Shown: positions 40,330 to 49,868, numbered from the stretch's first letter. The stretch is DNA of 64,000 nt from Mesorhizobium sp. NZP2077 (GCF_013170805.1 NZ_CP051293.1:1426001-1490000), one strand, 5' to 3'. Notes: generated by a model from the sequence alone, not told the origin. Numbers and translations are program-made.

Positions 40330-41642
40330 TGCTGTTCGGCCTGCTTATTCGCCGATTTCGTCGGGTCGATGGTGTTGTCGACATTTACGGAGATGCCGTT
40401 GAAGAGGCGGTTCTGACCGGCGGTGACGACTTCGTCGCCAGCCTTCAGCCCTTCAATGATCTCGACCATGCCTTGGTTGCGGCGGCCCGGCTTGACGAAG
40501 ACCTGCGACAGCACCAGCGAGGGCTTGTCGCCCTCCGCAGCCGGCTTGGCCGGATCGGCGGCCGGCTTGTCGGCTGGCTTTGCAGCATCGGCAGCGGGCT
40601 TCATGGCATCAGCTGCCGGCTTCATCGCATCCGCCGGCTTGGCGTCCGCCGGTTTGTCGGCAGCCGCCGCGGCAGGCTTTTCGTCCGGCTTGGCCGGGGT
40701 GGCCGCAGCGGGCTTTGCCGGCTGCACCACGAAGATGTAGTCGCCATAAAGGCTGGAGGTCAGTGCCGTCTGTGGCAGCGTCAGCACGTTCTGCTCTTCG
40801 GGCAGTTCGACACGCACCTGCACGAACTGGCCAGGAGTCAGCTTGCCGTCGGGATTGGCGACCTCGGCCCTAATGTTGACCAGCCGGCTGGAGGAGTCGA
40901 TTTTCGGGTCGATGCCGCGAATGGCGCCGGCAAACGGCTTGTCCTCACCGCCGAAGCCCAACCGAACCGTCTGGCCGATCTTGAGCAGGGGGAGTTGCTG
41001 TTCGGGAACCGAGAAATCGACGCGCATCGTGTCGAGGTCCTGCAACGTCACCACGGCAGTGCCGGGCGCCATATACTGGCCGATATCGATCTTTGGAATG
41101 CCGACCGTGCCACCGAAAGGCGCCGTCAGCTGCTTCTGGTCGAGCACGGCCTGCAGCTTGGTGACCTGGGATGCCGAGGCCGAGGCCGCCGCCCGCGCCG
41201 TGTCCAGCGTCGAGTCGGAACCGACGCCACGCTTGGTCAGTTCGATTGCGCGAGCCAGCGATGTCTGATCGAGCGCGGCCTGCGCCTTCTGTGCGTCGAG
41301 ATCGGCGCGCTCGACAGCGTCATCGAGCTGCAGGAGAACCGCGTTGGCCGCCACTTTCTGGTTCGCGTGGAAAAGGATGTCCTTGACGATGCCGGCGGTC
41401 TCGACCGTCAGGTCGACACCGCGTACCGCCTTGACCGTACCGATCGCCTCGACGCCCGGCGTCCAGCTCGAGGGCTTGGCGATGGTTGTCGACACGGTCG
41501 CTGCCGGCGGCTTCATGGTGGCGAAAAACTGCTTGGTGCCGTATTCGCGCATGACGTTAGTGCCGACAATGATGCCGACCACAACAACGAGAACGACCAG
41601 AACCAGAATGATGAGAAAGAAACGAAGTATGCGCTTGAACAA
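40326..41642 (-). CDS. RND periplasmic adaptor (membrane fusion protein)
   Basis: A 438-residue adaptor with one N-terminal membrane span (about 3-27), a lipoyl/hairpin/barrel core (about 60-300, with VETAGIVKDILFHANQKV) and an end domain. An unusual Ala/Pro/Lys/Asp-rich insert of about 70 residues (about 310-380, with DAMKPAADAMKPAADAAKPA) splits the membrane-proximal region. GGGG upstream makes the TTG at 41642 the likely start, although an in-frame ATG lies at 41717. It links the pump to an outer-membrane channel. Confidence 0.9.
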   Translation of the reverse strand: MFKRILRFFLIILVLVVLVVVVGIIVGTNVMREYGTKQFFATMKPPAATVSTTIAKPSSWTPGVEAIGTVKAVRGVDLTVETAGIVKDILFHANQKVAANAVLLQLDDAVERADLDAQKAQAALDQTSLARAIELTKRGVGSDSTLDTARAAASASASQVTKLQAVLDQKQLTAPFGGTVGIPKIDIGQYMAPGTAVVTLQDLDTMRVDFSVPEQQLPLLKIGQTVRLGFGGEDKPFAGAIRGIDPKIDSSSRLVNIRAEVANPDGKLTPGQFVQVRVELPEEQNVLTLPQTALTSSLYGDYIFVVQPAKPAAATPAKPDEKPAAAAADKPADAKPADAMKPAADAMKPAADAAKPADKPAADPAKPAAEGDKPSLVLSQVFVKPGRRNQGMVEIIEGLKAGDEVVTAGQNRLFNGISVNVDNTIDPTKSANKQAEQQ

Positions 41643-41736
41643 GGAAGTCCCCTCAGTCGAAATCCGGCGCGAAGCGCGGACATCGGGACACATATCGACT
41701 GCGGGTCCCGATTTCAAATAGTGGCGGACTTACTGT

Positions 41737-41750
41737 ACCGTCTGGACGGT
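41737..41750. promoter_or_regulatory. TetR operator of the efflux operon
   Basis: ACCGTCTGGACGGT: perfect 6-bp arms around TG, between the divergent adaptor and tetR genes, as expected for AcrR-type control. Confidence 0.55.
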
Positions 41751-41787
41751 CTTGTCAATTGGGCCTAAGCTTGCGAAGGGAGGCGCC

Positions 41788-42357
41788 ATGAGAGCCCAAC
41801 GACCGAACTCGCGCGAGAAGATTCTCGCCGCAGCGGCTGATGTTGCCCGGGAATCCGGGCCCGGGAGCCTGTCTCTGGATGCCGTCGCCAGCCGCGCCGG
41901 CGTGTCGAAAGGCGGGCTGCTCTACAATTTCCCGACCAAGGCCAAATTGATGCAGGGGCTGGTCGAGGGCTATCTGCGCGATTTCGAGCAAGCGCTCGAA
42001 TCCGCCAACAGCAACGACAATGGCAAAAATCCGCTCGCCGTCTACATCAGCCTGTCGGCCAATGATTGCGAGGAAAAACAACCATCGGCATCGTGGATCT
42101 TTTCGGCGATCGCCGAGGATCCTGATTTCTTGACGCCGATAAAGACATTCAAGCGGCAGCTCTTCGAACGGCTGAAGGGTGAGGCAAAAGATCTCAAATC
42201 GCTGCTGGTCTGTTATCTCGCCATCGAGGGGCTGCGCAGCATGAACCTTTTCGATTCCGACGTGCTGTCGAAGGACGAACGCGAGCTGCTGGTCTCATCC
42301 CTGCTGGACATCGCCGGCTCGCCCGATGGTGCGACCGCTTCGGGGAAGCGCTCCTGA
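41788..42357 (+). CDS. TetR-family repressor of the RND pump
   Basis: A 189-residue regulator. The helix-turn-helix is at about 10-55 (SREKILAAAADVARESGPGS, then LDAVASRAGVSKGGLLYNFP). GGGAGG places the ATG at 41788. The ligand domain shows no close match that I recognise. Its divergent position and the palindrome at 41737 imply that it represses both itself and the pump, with release by a pump substrate. Confidence 0.88.
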   Translation: MRAQRPNSREKILAAAADVARESGPGSLSLDAVASRAGVSKGGLLYNFPTKAKLMQGLVEGYLRDFEQALESANSNDNGKNPLAVYISLSANDCEEKQPSASWIFSAIAEDPDFLTPIKTFKRQLFERLKGEAKDLKSLLVCYLAIEGLRSMNLFDSDVLSKDERELLVSSLLDIAGSPDGATASGKRS

Positions 42358-42364
42358 CAGGCTT

Positions 42365-43441
42365 TCAGTAGGCTCTGCCGGTGTCAGGGTCGAAGAGCCG
42401 CAGCGCGTCCTCGCTGAAGGCGAAGCTGACTGCCTGACTTTTCGCGACACGGGACGACGGCGGCAGGCAGGCCGTCAGCCGTTGCGTGCCGATCCGGGCC
42501 GTCGTCACCAGTTCGGGGCCGGTCAGTTCGACAACCTCGATCTCCACGGGCAGTGACAGGTCCGTCGCGGCTCCGGTCGCGACGCGAAGCGCTTCCGGCC
42601 TGATACCGACGACCACCGGAGCGCCTTCGCGCGCCGCGTTCGCATAGCGTGCCGTCAGAGGAATCTGCACATCGGACTCTGCTATGGCCAGCTTGCCATC
42701 GGTGATCACCGCCTGCAGCATGTTCATGGACGGCGCACCGACAAAGCCGGCGACATAAAGCGTGGCTGGTTCGTTGTAGATCTCTTCCGGCGTTCCGAGC
42801 TGCTCGATCCTGCCATCGCGCATCACGGCGATGCGTGTCGCCAGCGTCATCGCCTCGATCTGGTCGTGGGTGACGTATACGACGGTGGTCTGCAGCATCT
42901 GGTGCAGCCGTTTCAACTCGGTGCGCATCTCCAGGCGCAGCTTGGCGTCGAGGTTGGACAGCGGCTCGTCGAAGAGGAAGACCTGCGGCTTGCGCACCAG
43001 CGCCCTGCCTATGGCGACGCGCTGGCGCTGTCCGCCGGACAGCTGGCTCGGCTTGCGGTCGAGCAGAGCCTCGATCTGCAGCAGCCTTGCCGCTTCGCTC
43101 ACCGCCTTTTCGCGCTCGTCGCCGGCAACGCCGCGCATCTCCAGCCCGAAGCCGATGTTGCGGCGGACCGTCAGGTTCGGATAGAGCGCGTAGGATTGGA
43201 AGACCATGGCGATGTCGCGGTTCTTGGGATGGACACCGAGGATCGAGCGGTCGCCGATCAGGACATCGCCGCTTGTCGCTTCGGCGAGGCCCGCGATGAT
43301 GTTGAGGAGCGTCGACTTTCCGCAACCCGACGAGCCGAGCAGCACCAGGAACTCGCCGCTCTGCAGCGCGATGTCGATGCCTTTCAGCGTTTCGACGCTG
43401 CCGTAGTTCTTGCGGACGTTGCGGATTTCAAGCGCGCTCAT
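42365..43441 (-). CDS. Sugar ABC transporter ATP-binding protein (MalK/UgpC-like)
   Basis: A 358-residue ATPase. Walker A is GSSGCGKST, the signature LSGGQRQRVAIGRAL and Walker B LFDEPLSNLD, with a TOBE-type C-terminus (about 280-355). It overlaps the kinase gene by 14 nt and is the last gene of the operon. It energises the two permeases at 45385-47114. GAGGA precedes the start. Confidence 0.92.
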   Translation of the reverse strand: MSALEIRNVRKNYGSVETLKGIDIALQSGEFLVLLGSSGCGKSTLLNIIAGLAEATSGDVLIGDRSILGVHPKNRDIAMVFQSYALYPNLTVRRNIGFGLEMRGVAGDEREKAVSEAARLLQIEALLDRKPSQLSGGQRQRVAIGRALVRKPQVFLFDEPLSNLDAKLRLEMRTELKRLHQMLQTTVVYVTHDQIEAMTLATRIAVMRDGRIEQLGTPEEIYNEPATLYVAGFVGAPSMNMLQAVITDGKLAIAESDVQIPLTARYANAAREGAPVVVGIRPEALRVATGAATDLSLPVEIEVVELTGPELVTTARIGTQRLTACLPPSSRVAKSQAVSFAFSEDALRLFDPDTGRAY

Positions 43442-44366
43442 GCATGGATTCCTCGAACTGCATCGGCCCGCCATAGTTGCGGGGCAGAGTGGAAATGGCG
43501 CGCGACGCTACCTGCGTCGCGGCATTCAGCGAGGCGGTCAGCGTCCGGTCCTGCGCCAGTGCGGCCAGGAAGGCCGCATTGAAGACATCGCCGGCGCCGA
43601 TCGTGTCGATGACCTTGACGTCGGGCGCCGTCGCCCTGACCAGCGCTCCGCCCGGGCCGATGGCGATCGCCCCCTCTGGGCCGCGCTTGACGACGACGGT
43701 CGCGCCCTTCTTCATGCTGGACTGGATTTGCCGCGCGGCTTCGACCGGATCGGGCAGGCCGGCCAGGGTCACGGTTTCCACCTCGTTGAACAAGGCAAGG
43801 TCGCAGCGCGCGAGCCAGGCGCGTGCCGCCTTGCAGTTCGCCGGCGTCCAACCCTCCAGCGGCCAGCCAGTGTCGAGCGCCACCGCGATGCCGTGCCCGT
43901 TCGCCCAGTCGAAGAACGCCTCGTAGTCGCGTGTGAGATCATCGGTGAGGAAGGAGCCGCACAGCAGCGCGTAGCCACCGGCGAGCCGCTTGCCGCCGAG
44001 CACCGAAAATACGTCGGCAAGGCTGAAGCGGGGCAGGTGGCCGCGCGTGGTGAAAAACGTCCTTTCGCCGTCGGGATGGGTCATACCGACCGAAAGGGTC
44101 GTGCTCTCGGGGCGCACCGACCATTTGTCGGCACGGTCGCCGAAAGCCTCACAAAGCCAGCGGCCAAACTGATCGTCGCCGACATTGGCGGCGATCTCGA
44201 AATCGATGCCCAGCGCCTGCCAGGCAAGTCCGGTGTTGCCGGCCTGTCCGCCGACGCGAAGTTCGTCATGGTCGACGACGGTTTCCGTTCCGGCCTTCGG
44301 CCACGGCGCGACCGGGCCGACGATCAGGTCGACATTGACGTTGCCGATCACTGCAAGCGGACGCAT
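43428..44366 (-). CDS. PfkB-family sugar kinase
   Basis: A 312-residue kinase of the ribokinase fold. VGGQAGNTGLAW is the sugar-binding loop and DTIGAGDVFNAAFLAAL the catalytic and ATP loop (about residues 245-262). The substrate is not readable from sequence, but next to a SIS-domain enzyme and importer it resembles FrlD, the fructoselysine 6-kinase. ATG at 44366 overlaps the TGA of the SIS gene by 1 nt; GTG at 44369 is possible. Confidence 0.88.
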   Translation of the reverse strand: MRPLAVIGNVNVDLIVGPVAPWPKAGTETVVDHDELRVGGQAGNTGLAWQALGIDFEIAANVGDDQFGRWLCEAFGDRADKWSVRPESTTLSVGMTHPDGERTFFTTRGHLPRFSLADVFSVLGGKRLAGGYALLCGSFLTDDLTRDYEAFFDWANGHGIAVALDTGWPLEGWTPANCKAARAWLARCDLALFNEVETVTLAGLPDPVEAARQIQSSMKKGATVVVKRGPEGAIAIGPGGALVRATAPDVKVIDTIGAGDVFNAAFLAALAQDRTLTASLNAATQVASRAISTLPRNYGGPMQFEESMHERA

Positions 44367-45382
44367 CACTCGCTCCTGGTGATCTTGGTGGAGCGGACAG
44401 GCGTGCCGGCATTGTCGACGCGGCTGTCGGCGAAGGCGATCATCAGGCGCTGCGCGACCGGCAGCTTGGCGAAGATGGCCGCCATGCCGGAAGCCGGCTT
44501 AAACGATAGCGTGACGGCACCGGCGACGGGCGATTGCCCTGACGCGTCGAAGATGACGAGCGGTGCGCCGGTCTCGACGACGGAGGTGGCCATGGCGGTC
44601 ACCAGTTCCGCGGTCGGGTCGTTGCCGCGAAACAGGATGACGCCGATTTTTTGGCCGAGCATCTCCATCGGCCCATGCCGCAACTGGCCGCCTTCGAGAG
44701 AAAAGCAGGGTAGCCGCGACAGTTCGGTAAGACCAAGTGCCAGCGCTTCGGCAACGCCTTGTAAGCGGCGGCCGGAGGTGACGATGGTCGTCACCTTTTC
44801 CAGTACCGCGAGTGCCTGTGTGATGTCGTTGTCCTGTGGTTGATCCAGTGCCTCAAGGGCTACCTTAGGGTCTTCGCCGAGTGCGGCAAGGATGGCCAGG
44901 TGCAAGGCGAAGGTCACGGTCAGGCTGCGGGTGGCGGCGAAGGCCAGTTCGGTGCCGCCGGCGCCGACCAGGCATGGCGCGGTGCGAGCGAGGAACGAGC
45001 CGCCTTCGAGCGTCAGGCCGAAAACATCGGCAGCGTTGCCGGCCTCCGCAAACCATCTGACGACCTCGGCGCTCTCGCCGGATTGGGAGGTGACGAGCAC
45101 CGTCCGGCCCGTCAGCGGCAGCGGCTGGCCGAGCTGCTCGGACAGCGGCAACGCCAGCGCATCGATGCCGAGTGCACGGTAGAGCGGCTCGACGGCGCGC
45201 CCGACCGCATGCGAGCCGCCCATGCCGAGCAGAAGCAGACGACCGGTTTTCTCGATCGAGGCCGCGACTTCAGTCGCCATGGCAGCGTTGTGCTCGAACG
45301 AAGCACGCGCATCGGCATGCTGGCGTGCCATTTCGCGATCGATGGCGAGCAGTCCCGCCGGTCGAATTTTTGTTGCAGTCAT
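44366..45382 (-). CDS. SIS-domain sugar isomerase/deglycase (FrlB/AgaS-like)
   Basis: A 338-residue protein with two SIS domains. The first has LLLGMGGSHAVGRA and LVTSQSGESAEVVRW (about 45-110) and the second starts near residue 190. FrlB-type members split fructosamine 6-phosphates to glucose 6-phosphate and an amine. The alternative is an amino-sugar deaminase/isomerase such as AgaS. Three ATGs in a row occur at 45388-45380; the third is best placed after AAGG. It lies 2-8 nt from the permease gene. Confidence 0.86.
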   Translation of the reverse strand: MTATKIRPAGLLAIDREMARQHADARASFEHNAAMATEVAASIEKTGRLLLLGMGGSHAVGRAVEPLYRALGIDALALPLSEQLGQPLPLTGRTVLVTSQSGESAEVVRWFAEAGNAADVFGLTLEGGSFLARTAPCLVGAGGTELAFAATRSLTVTFALHLAILAALGEDPKVALEALDQPQDNDITQALAVLEKVTTIVTSGRRLQGVAEALALGLTELSRLPCFSLEGGQLRHGPMEMLGQKIGVILFRGNDPTAELVTAMATSVVETGAPLVIFDASGQSPVAGAVTLSFKPASGMAAIFAKLPVAQRLMIAFADSRVDNAGTPVRSTKITRSE

Positions 45383-45384
45383 CA

Positions 45385-46230
45385 TCATCCTTTCACACCG
45401 CCGCTCGTCAGGCCCGAAATCAGCGCGCGCTGCATGACCAGGCCGATCAGCACCGGCGGCAAAGCGGCGAGCACGCCCGCGGTGGCGATCAGACCGTAGT
45501 CGGAAACACGGCCTCCGGCCAAATCGGCGATGGCGACAGTCAAGGTCTTGGCGCGCTGATCGGAGGTGAACAGCAACGCATAGAAGAATTCGTCCCAGGC
45601 CAACAGCACGGCAAACAGCGCCGATGTCGCCATCACCGGTGCGGCCAACGGCAACGTGATGATGCGCAGCGTCTGGAACAGGCCGGCGCCGTCGATCATC
45701 GCCGCCGCCTCGATCTCGCGCGGGATGGAGTCAAAACCGGACTTCATCAGCCAGGTGGTGAAGGGCGCCAATATGGTGAGATAGACCAGCGCCAGGCCGA
45801 AGACATTGTTGAGCAGCCCGAGATGCGACAGACCCATATAAAGCGGCACGGCGAGCGCCACCGGCGGCAGCATATAGGTGGCGATGACCATCGACAGCGA
45901 CCAGCCGATCGCCGGCGTGCGCGAGACCGCCCAGCCGGCGGGGATGGCCAGAGCGAGTGCCGCCAGCGTTGCCATGCCGGATATCTCCAGGCTGTTGCGC
46001 AGCGATGAGGTGAAGGCGGCGCCGGTGCTGTTTTCAGCTGTCGACAGCAATGTGTGATAGCGGGAGAAGTCGGCAACCTGCGGCCACCAGCGCAGCGGCT
46101 TGGCGGCGAGATCGGCAGCCGGCGAAATGCTCATGATGAACAGCCAGGCGATGGGCGCCAGGATGATTGCGGCCAGCACCAGCGCACAGGCATAGATAAA
46201 GATCGTGAAGGCGGGGCTCTTGCGTTCCAT
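45385..46230 (-). CDS. Sugar ABC permease, MalG-type
   Basis: A 281-residue inner-membrane permease with six predicted spans and the EAA loop IEAAAMIDGAGLFQTLRIIT. Its ATG overlaps the stop of the previous permease gene by 1 nt. It carries the C-terminal features of the second permease in carbohydrate (CUT1) importers. Confidence 0.92.
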   Translation of the reverse strand: MERKSPAFTIFIYACALVLAAIILAPIAWLFIMSISPAADLAAKPLRWWPQVADFSRYHTLLSTAENSTGAAFTSSLRNSLEISGMATLAALALAIPAGWAVSRTPAIGWSLSMVIATYMLPPVALAVPLYMGLSHLGLLNNVFGLALVYLTILAPFTTWLMKSGFDSIPREIEAAAMIDGAGLFQTLRIITLPLAAPVMATSALFAVLLAWDEFFYALLFTSDQRAKTLTVAIADLAGGRVSDYGLIATAGVLAALPPVLIGLVMQRALISGLTSGGVKG

Positions 46231-47114
46231 CAGGCGGCACTCCCGGCGGTCTTCCTGACCAGCGCCGCATAGGCGACGGCGAGCACCGTGACGAGCAAGG
46301 TGACGATCAGCGCCAGCGATGCGCCGGAGCCGGCGCGCTGGAAGGAGAACGCTTCCTGGTAGACGAGGATCGACAGCGTGCGCGTGCTGTTGGCAGGGCC
46401 GCCGCGGGTCATCACCCAGATGATGTCGAACACCTTGAAGGCCTCGATGGTGCGCAGCACCAGCGCCACCATCAGCGGGCCGGCGAGATAGGGCAGGATG
46501 ACAAAGCGGAAGCGGTTGAAAGGTCCCGCGCCGTCGACGAGCGAGGCGGCGGTGATGTCACGCGGCACCGCCTGCAAGGCAGCCAGAGCGATCAGCGCTA
46601 CCAGCGGAAAGTTCTTCCAGCAGTCGGCGACGATCAGCGCCGCCAGCGCCGTGCCGGGTTCGCCGAGCCAGGAGCGGTAGGAATCGATGAGATGCAGTTG
46701 TGTCAAGGCAGCGTTCAGCGCGCCATATTCCGGATTGTAGATCAAACGCCACAGCGTGGCGTTGACCACTGTCGGCAAAGCCCAGGGCAGGATCATCAAG
46801 GCGCGCAGGACGGCGCGGCCATGGAATTGCTGATTGAGCAGCAAGGCCGCCAGCACGCCGATCACCATTTCGGCGGCAACCGAAATGACCGCGAACAGCG
46901 TCGTGGTCACCAGCGTGCGCGAAAAGTTCGAACTCGACAGCATGTTGGTGTAATTGTCGAAGCCGACGTAATTACCGCCGGTGCCGACCAGCTTGGCGTC
47001 GGTGAAGGACAAGTTGATCGTATCGACCAACGGCCAGCCGATGACGGCGACCATGACCACGAGCAGCGGCAGCATCAAGAGCCATGCACGGGTCGTCATC
47101 CAGGTGCCCGACAT
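46230..47114 (-). CDS. Sugar ABC permease, MalF-type
   Basis: A 294-residue permease with six predicted spans and the EAA loop ITAASLVDGAGPFNRFRFVI, the partner of the MalG-type gene. GAGAGG lies before the ATG. It follows the binding-protein gene by 81 nt. Confidence 0.92.
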   Translation of the reverse strand: MSGTWMTTRAWLLMLPLLVVMVAVIGWPLVDTINLSFTDAKLVGTGGNYVGFDNYTNMLSSSNFSRTLVTTTLFAVISVAAEMVIGVLAALLLNQQFHGRAVLRALMILPWALPTVVNATLWRLIYNPEYGALNAALTQLHLIDSYRSWLGEPGTALAALIVADCWKNFPLVALIALAALQAVPRDITAASLVDGAGPFNRFRFVILPYLAGPLMVALVLRTIEAFKVFDIIWVMTRGGPANSTRTLSILVYQEAFSFQRAGSGASLALIVTLLVTVLAVAYAALVRKTAGSAA

Positions 47115-47195
47115 CAGAGCAGCCTCTCTTCATTCATGTTGATTTCAGATATGGCACGGGCGGCATAAGGCCGCCCGTGATCGGAGAACAATGCC

Positions 47196-48434
47196 TTACA
47201 GGCCGCTGTTTTTCGCGGCCGTGTTCAAGGCATCCTCAGGCGAGGACTGGCCGAGCAACGATTCCTGGATCGCCTGCTGCAGCGCGGTCGACAGCTCCTG
47301 GTATTTCGGCGTGGTCGGACGCGGATACATAGCGGCCAAGCCAAGCTTGGCTGCCGCGATCAGCTCTTCCTGGCCCTTGGTGACGGCCGGGTCGTCATAG
47401 GACGAGGCCCAGATCGGCAGCGAGAGCTTGGCGTACTGGTTCTGCGTCGCCTGCGAGGTCATGAAGGTGATGTACTTCCAGGCTTCGTCCGGATGCTTCG
47501 AGACCGCGGTGACGCCGAGGCCCATCGAGCCGTTGACGGCCGACACGTCGCTAATGCCGGTGACGCCCGGTGCCGGCACGACGCCGACCTTGCCCACGAC
47601 CTTCGAGTCCTTCGGATCGTTGGCCATGTTGTACATGTAGGTCCAGTTCAGCGCGAAGGCGGCATCACCGTTTTCAAAGACCTTGCGCACGTCCTCTTCC
47701 AGGAATTCCTTGGAATTCGGGTTGGTGAGGCCGGACTTGTAGCTGTCGACCATGTATTTCAGCGCCGACAGGCCGCCGCCATTCTGGAAGTCCGGCTTGC
47801 CGTCCTTGAGGAAGTCGCCGCCATAGGCGCTGACCAGCGTGGTGTAGTCGCAGATCGCCGCTTCGGCCTGCGACCAGCTCCAGGCGATAGGCGTCTTCAG
47901 GAGGCCCTTATCCTGGATGATCTTGGCCTGTGCGCCGAGCTCTTCCCAGGTCTTCGGCGGAGCCTTGATGCCGGCCTTTTCCAGAATGTCCTTGTTGTAG
48001 AACAAATATTTGGTGTCGAGAATCCAGGGCATGCCATAGTACTTGCCGTCATACTGGACCGTGGTCCAGGCGCCGGGCAACACGCCCTTCTTCATGTCGT
48101 CGGTGATCTTGGACGAGACGTCGACCAGCACCTTGTTGGTGGCGTATTCGGCCGGCCAGATAACGTCAAACAGCACGACGTCGTAGCCGCCGCCTGACCC
48201 TTGCGCGAGCACCGTCTTGTCGTGCAGGCCTTCATAGGGGACGAATTCGAGATTGACCTTGACGTCCGGGTTGGCCTTGGCGAAGGCGTCCGTCATGGCG
48301 CGCACGTCGGCCTCGCTGTAGGCGGCCTGCGCCATGAACAGCGCGTTGAGTGTCGTTTCGGCGAAAGCGTGAGGGACGAACAGTTCTCCGGCGAAGACCG
48401 CACCGACCAGTGTTTTGGTGATTGTCTTAAGCAT
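47196..48434 (-). CDS. Sugar ABC extracellular binding protein
   Basis: A 412-residue CUT1-family binding protein with a signal peptide (about 1-25, AFA). The mature part starts TLNALFMAQAAYSEADVRAM and contains YYGMPWILDTKYLFYNKDIL, a typical ligand-site block. GGGAGAAG precedes the ATG. First gene of the import operon, opposite the ROK regulator. Ligand unknown, but the operon's SIS and kinase genes suggest a glycated amine or amino sugar. Confidence 0.92.
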   Translation of the reverse strand: MLKTITKTLVGAVFAGELFVPHAFAETTLNALFMAQAAYSEADVRAMTDAFAKANPDVKVNLEFVPYEGLHDKTVLAQGSGGGYDVVLFDVIWPAEYATNKVLVDVSSKITDDMKKGVLPGAWTTVQYDGKYYGMPWILDTKYLFYNKDILEKAGIKAPPKTWEELGAQAKIIQDKGLLKTPIAWSWSQAEAAICDYTTLVSAYGGDFLKDGKPDFQNGGGLSALKYMVDSYKSGLTNPNSKEFLEEDVRKVFENGDAAFALNWTYMYNMANDPKDSKVVGKVGVVPAPGVTGISDVSAVNGSMGLGVTAVSKHPDEAWKYITFMTSQATQNQYAKLSLPIWASSYDDPAVTKGQEELIAAAKLGLAAMYPRPTTPKYQELSTALQQAIQESLLGQSSPEDALNTAAKNSGL

Positions 48435-48586
48435 CTACTTCTCCCATTTCCGGTGTTGACGGGCCGGCGATGCTGATGTTTCGCATCGTCTTCCCGGATC
48501 CATGTCGCGTGACCTGATGGTTATCCGGCTGACCAGTGGCGACAGGCAGCGGCCTTTGCCATCTTGTTTTGGGTCATTCGGTCTGC

Positions 48587-48611
48587 ATTAAGTCAACTCG
48601 CTTGACTTAAT
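48587..48611. promoter_or_regulatory. ROK-regulator operator candidate
   Basis: ATTAAGTCAA (48587-48596) and TTGACTTAAT (48602-48611) are perfect 10-bp arms around CTCGC, between the divergent binding-protein and ROK genes. Confidence 0.65.
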
Positions 48612-48653
48612 TAGTCGATCAATATTCTAATGGAGTCAAGAGGGGAAACGCCG

Positions 48654-49868
48654 GTGGACGACATCAGCCCGATCCGCGCCAAAAGCGGCACCAATCAGGA
48701 AGGCACCAGCGCGCACAACCGCCGTGTCATGATCGAGGCATTGCGTCTCAATGGGGCGCTTTCGCGTGCCGACCTGGCGCGGGCGACGCAGCTCACCAAA
48801 CAGGCGGTCTCCAACATCATCGAGGATCTCGAAAGCGACGGCCTGGTCGTCGCGCTCGATGCCGTGCGCAAGGGCAGGGGGCAGCCCTCGACCCCCTACA
48901 GGCTGGTGCCCGAAGGCGCCTTCGCCATCGGTCTGCATATCGACCGCCATCTGACGCGCGCGGTTGCCGTCGACCTGATGGGCAGCGTGCTGGCGCGCGC
49001 CGAGGCGAACCTGCCTTTCGACGAGCCGTCGAAGGGCGTTGATATCATCCTTGAGCTGATCGCTGGTGTCCGCCGCGACCTGGCCGGCATTTCGGCCCAG
49101 TCGGAAAAACGGCTGGTCGGTCTCGGCGTTGCCATGCCGGGCCCTTTCGGCCTGAAGGATTCCGACGACAAATGGATGATGCCGGCCTGGCAGAAATTTC
49201 CGCTGCTGGAGACGCTGGCCAAAGGTACGGGACTGAATGTCGGCCTGCAGAACGATGCCGCCGCCTGCGCCACGGCCGAACGCATTGTCGGCGCCGCACA
49301 CGGCGTCGACCACGCGGTCTGCCTCTATGTCGGTTACGGCATCGGCGCCGGACTGATCCTCAATGGCGAGCTCTACAGCGGCGGCCATGGCAATGCCGGC
49401 GAAATCGGCATGGCGCTGCTGGCGGCGGCCGGTCCGGGCTCGACGCCGCTGGAGCACCGCGCGTCGTTGGCCTCGCTTTACCAGCATCTCGGCCTCAACC
49501 CGGCGGACAGCGATATCTACGAACAGATGAATGCCCTGGTGCTGGCCGAGAATCCCGGGATGATGGCCTGGATCGACGGGGCGGCGCATGATCTGCGCTG
49601 GAGCGTGCATCTCATTGAAACGATCTTCGATCCGCAGACCGTGATCTTGACCAGCGGCGCGCCGGAAGCGCTGGCGCGCCGGCTTGTCGAGGCGATGCAT
49701 CCGCTGCTGCCGTCGATCGCCGATCGGCCGGGCCGGGTCTTGCCGCGCTTGCAACTCGGCACCACCGATCCCTGGTCGATCGCGCTCGGCGCGGCCGCGG
49801 CGCCGATCAGCCGTGCCTTCGATCCGCTGTTCTCGGCGATCCTGAAGACAAGCCCCGGTCCGGTGTAA
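48654..49868 (+). CDS. ROK-family transcription regulator
   Basis: A 404-residue protein with an N-terminal winged helix (about 25-80; LSRADLARATQLTKQAVSNI) and a ROK sugar-kinase-like domain (about 85-395) with GLGVAMPGP and YVGYGIGAGLIL. The cysteine-rich zinc motif (CxCGxxGC) of most ROK proteins is absent after GHGNAGEIGMALL. The GTG at 48654 follows AGAGGGG at good spacing; an ATG at 48630 is possible. It probably represses the import operon through the palindrome at 48587 and is released by sugar. Confidence 0.88.
   Translation: MDDISPIRAKSGTNQEGTSAHNRRVMIEALRLNGALSRADLARATQLTKQAVSNIIEDLESDGLVVALDAVRKGRGQPSTPYRLVPEGAFAIGLHIDRHLTRAVAVDLMGSVLARAEANLPFDEPSKGVDIILELIAGVRRDLAGISAQSEKRLVGLGVAMPGPFGLKDSDDKWMMPAWQKFPLLETLAKGTGLNVGLQNDAAACATAERIVGAAHGVDHAVCLYVGYGIGAGLILNGELYSGGHGNAGEIGMALLAAAGPGSTPLEHRASLASLYQHLGLNPADSDIYEQMNALVLAENPGMMAWIDGAAHDLRWSVHLIETIFDPQTVILTSGAPEALARRLVEAMHPLLPSIADRPGRVLPRLQLGTTDPWSIALGAAAAPISRAFDPLFSAILKTSPGPV

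Noticed and set aside
37195..42357. Heavy-metal efflux system
   Set aside because: The pump length and motifs fit the HAE1 drug group, with no metal-binding residues or metal regulator nearby.
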